Assembly (NCBI GenBank): GCA_900751695.1 | Contig: CAADSS010000104.1 | Location: forward strand, 1-25,839 | Direction of reading: 5' to 3' | Length of the DNA: 25,839 bases | Source: an uncultured Collinsella sp. | GTDB taxonomy: Bacteria > Actinomycetota > Coriobacteriia > Coriobacteriales > Coriobacteriaceae | Part shown: positions 23,688 to 25,839 of the stretch, piece by piece | Layout of the letters: every line of letters starts with the position of its first letter | Numbering within the stretch: the first letter of the stretch is position 1 | Translations under genes and position numbers: made by a program | The notes under the pieces: model-generated | What the model was told of the DNA's origin: nothing | What the model saw: the letters and a program-made list of their open reading frames with translations, nothing else | Database searches by the model: none

Positions 23688-25706
23688 CTAGACCATGACC
23701 ACGGCGAGCACGAGGAAGACCACGAGCGCCGCGACGATGTAGCAGATGTATACGGAGTAGTTGCCGCCCTCGATCTTGGAGGCGAGGCCGGCCAGCTTAT
23801 CGGCACCCTCGCTCGGTGCATCGACCAGGAAGCGGTCGGGCAGGGGCTCAACGCCCTGGGCGACACCGGTGAGCTTCTGGAACACGTGCGCGATGGACCA
23901 GCAGATCTTGGTGCATACCTCGCGCAGGATGTAGAGCGGGCCCATGAAGAGCTCTACGTCTGACGCGAAGCTCGTGGCGACGACGGGCATGTGCTCGTTG
24001 GGCTCGTAGCCGCACGCCCAAGGGTCGGTCTTCTTAGCGGGGGCCTTGGTGCCGAGGCAGGACCTCAACACGAACGCGAGGCCGGTGAGGACCACGAGCG
24101 CGATGGCGATCGCGGAGGTGGAGGTGGCGGCACCGGAAATCTCGTTCACCAGAGACACGCCCGAGGTGGCTGTGATGGCAGAGCCGGCAAGCACGCTCTG
24201 GGCGACGTCGCCCAGAACCGGGGCGATGACGGGAGAGCCGATTCCCAGCACCACGCAGATGGCCGCGAGGAGCATCTGCGAGAACAACATCGGAGCCGGG
24301 GACTCCTTGGCGTTCGCGGCCTCCTGGGAACGAGGGCTGCTCGCGAACGAGACGCCGTAGGCCTTCACGAAGCACGTGACGGCCAGGGCACCGGTGATGG
24401 CGAGGGCGGCCGCGGAGGCGACGGCGAACACCATGACGACCGGGTCGGAGAGCGTCGAGATGTTGAACAGGGACTGGTAGGTGAACCACTCGGAAACGAA
24501 GCCGTTGAGCGGCGGGATAGCCGAGATGGCAAGGGCACCGATGAGGAAGCAGACGGCCGTGACCGGCATACGGCGGAACAGGCCGCCCATCTTCTCCATG
24601 TTGCGCGTACCCGTGGCATAGAGCAGGGAGCCCGCGCCGAGGAACAGCTCGCCCTTGAACATGGCGTGGTTGAGCGTGTGGTAGAGGGCGGCCATGAGCG
24701 CGATCGTCGCGATGACGTCGTTGCCCAGGGCGTGCGCCGTCATGGACGCGCCGACACCGAGCAAGATGATGCCGATGTTCTCGACGGAGTGGTAGGCCAG
24801 CAGGCGCTTAATGTCGTGCTCGTGGAGGGCGTAGACGACGCCCAGGACCGACGAGATGGATCCGAAGACCAGGACCATGAGGCCCCACCAGAGCTGGACG
24901 CCCGAACCCGCGAGCAGGTCGAGACCGACCTTGAGGATTCCCAGGATGCCGATCTTGATCATGCCGCCGGACATGAGGGCGGACACGTTGGACGGCGCCT
25001 CGGGGTGCGCCTGGGGCAGCCAGGAGTGCAGCGGGATGATACCGGCCTTTGCGCCGAATCCGAAGAACGCGAGGACGAAGCACGCGGAGGAGACGGCGGG
25101 TCCAAAGTCATGCGTACGGAAATCACTGAAGCTGAAGGAACCGCCCACGCCGTTGGTCATGAGCAGGAAGCTCGCCATGATGAGAACGAAGCCCACGTGC
25201 GCGATGACGAAGTAGAGCCAACCGCCCCTAATGGAGTTCTTGTTCTCCTCGATAACGACAAGGAAGTAGCTCGTAAGGGACATGAGCTCAAAGGCGACCA
25301 GGAACCAGAACACGTTGTCGGCGGTGATGACGAGCATCATCGAGGCGACGAAGGTGTTCATGAAGAAACCGGCGCGCCCGACCTTGCCCGGGTACTCATC
25401 GAAGTAGGACAGACCGTAGATGAAGCCCGCAAAGGCGAGGATTGAGATGAGGACCACGATCAGGCCCGCAAGGCCGTTGAGCAAGAGCTCGAGACGGGCG
25501 AACGGGAAAAAGAAGACCGTGTTGAGGGACGAAACGTCGCCAAGCACGGCCTCGAGGCCCGCGATGAACGACAGCACCGCGGCGACGGCGCCGATCAGGC
25601 AGCCGGCGGTCTTGGCGGCGTTATCGGCCTTGATCAGCAGAACCGAGGCGAGCGCACCGATGCACGAGACGGCAAGCGATGCGATAAACAGCGTCATGCT
25701 ATCCAT
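23688..25706 (-). CDS. hyfB: Hydrogenase membrane subunit HyfB (NuoL-like)
   Basis: A 672-residue antiporter-like subunit, exactly the length of E. coli HyfB and longer than HycC (608). Key features are WFLVAFELMSLTSYFLV with the conserved glutamate, GFGAKAGIIPLHSWLPQAHP with the conserved lysine, a YALHEHDIKRLLAYHSVEN stretch, and the C-terminal WACGYEPNEHMPVVATSFA segment typical of HycC/HyfB. The final 30 residues are one more helix. AAGGGAG lies eight bases before the ATG. Its first 8 bases overlap the end of the upstream hyfA-like gene. Confidence 0.96.
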   Translation of the reverse strand: MDSMTLFIASLAVSCIGALASVLLIKADNAAKTAGCLIGAVAAVLSFIAGLEAVLGDVSSLNTVFFFPFARLELLLNGLAGLIVVLISILAFAGFIYGLSYFDEYPGKVGRAGFFMNTFVASMMLVITADNVFWFLVAFELMSLTSYFLVVIEENKNSIRGGWLYFVIAHVGFVLIMASFLLMTNGVGGSFSFSDFRTHDFGPAVSSACFVLAFFGFGAKAGIIPLHSWLPQAHPEAPSNVSALMSGGMIKIGILGILKVGLDLLAGSGVQLWWGLMVLVFGSISSVLGVVYALHEHDIKRLLAYHSVENIGIILLGVGASMTAHALGNDVIATIALMAALYHTLNHAMFKGELFLGAGSLLYATGTRNMEKMGGLFRRMPVTAVCFLIGALAISAIPPLNGFVSEWFTYQSLFNISTLSDPVVMVFAVASAAALAITGALAVTCFVKAYGVSFASSPRSQEAANAKESPAPMLFSQMLLAAICVVLGIGSPVIAPVLGDVAQSVLAGSAITATSGVSLVNEISGAATSTSAIAIALVVLTGLAFVLRSCLGTKAPAKKTDPWACGYEPNEHMPVVATSFASDVELFMGPLYILREVCTKICWSIAHVFQKLTGVAQGVEPLPDRFLVDAPSEGADKLAGLASKIEGGNYSVYICYIVAALVVFLVLAVVMV

Positions 25707-25839
25707 TGTTTACGCTCCCTTCTGCTTTCTCGGAGAGGCCCTGGGCCACAGCGGTAACGTCGACGACGGGACCGTTTTCGATCGAGCGCAGGCGCTTGGC
25801 CTCGTCGAGCTCGCGGTAGGCCGCGCCGGCCATGACGGT
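25699..25839 (-). CDS. hyfA: C-terminal end of a HyfA/HycB-like ferredoxin subunit (partial)
   Basis: A minus-strand frame enters at the window edge and ends at TAG (25699-25701) after 46 codons, reading VMAGAAYRELDEAKRLRSI then a short tail ending EGSVNNG. No cluster cysteines are present in the visible part. The call rests on position: hyfA precedes hyfB in Hyf operons, and the tail overlaps the hyfB start. HycB/HyfA proteins end in a charged tail after the ferredoxin fold, which agrees. The identity needs the sequence beyond 25839. Confidence 0.6.
   Translation of the reverse strand, partial: TVMAGAAYRELDEAKRLRSIENGPVVDVTAVAQGLSEKAEGSVNNG

Noticed and set aside
1..25839. CRISPR array, insertion sequence or prophage genes
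   Set aside because: No regularly spaced repeats, transposase motifs or phage proteins were found; gene density and direction are uniform and typical of core and metabolic loci.

Overview
The window reads as chromosomal DNA of a high-GC anaerobic actinobacterium. The gut Coriobacteriia, and Collinsella in particular, fit best. This assignment is inferred from base composition, protein flavour and the combination of hydrogen, selenium and molybdenum genes; no marker gene in the window proves it. Apart from the tRNA genes, every gene I can support is a CDS on the minus strand, so transcription runs from high to low coordinates. The plus-strand open frames are shadows.

Layout in the direction of transcription. 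(1) 25839-14675 is a nearly gapless operon for a group 4 [NiFe] hydrogenase of the formate hydrogenlyase-2 (Hyf) type. It holds the end of a HyfA-like ferredoxin, membrane subunits HyfB, C, D, E and F, catalytic large subunit HyfG, ferredoxin HyfH, small subunit HyfI, the accessory protein HyfJ/HycH and the maturation protease HycI. A formate/nitrite channel (FNT) gene follows and a clear intrinsic terminator closes the unit. (2) 13674-11557 is a bis-MGD molybdopterin oxidoreductase of unknown substrate. (3) 11480-7813 is the selenocysteine machinery: selA and selB overlap by ATGA, then a long imperfect palindrome, then tRNA-Sec (selC) with its own promoter and terminator. (4) 7658-6601 holds a MobA-like molybdenum cofactor nucleotidyltransferase and a small Cys-rich protein with a DUF3343 (putative Se/S carrier) domain. 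(5) 6343-4988 is glutamate dehydrogenase with its terminator. (6) 4832-1087 is a two-gene molybdenum hydroxylase: a FAD subunit and a fused [2Fe-2S]/Mo subunit that looks like the selenium-dependent xanthine dehydrogenase group. (7) A tRNA-Leu gene and the N-terminal part of trigger factor finish the window.

Taken together, most of the window serves anaerobic redox metabolism with metal and selenium cofactors: formate transport and oxidation to H2, Mo-cofactor finishing, Sec insertion, and a hydroxylase that may need labile selenium. No selenocysteine-encoding gene, selD or formate dehydrogenase is visible here. A Sec-containing formate dehydrogenase beyond 25839 is the obvious expectation for the Hyf complex.

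The genes belong to known families. The less explained items are the 22-bp inverted repeat between selB and selC, a second hairpin element at the 3' end of the DUF3343 gene, the Cys-rich DUF3343 protein, the unassigned Mo oxidoreductase, and an altered GTPase G4 motif in SelB.
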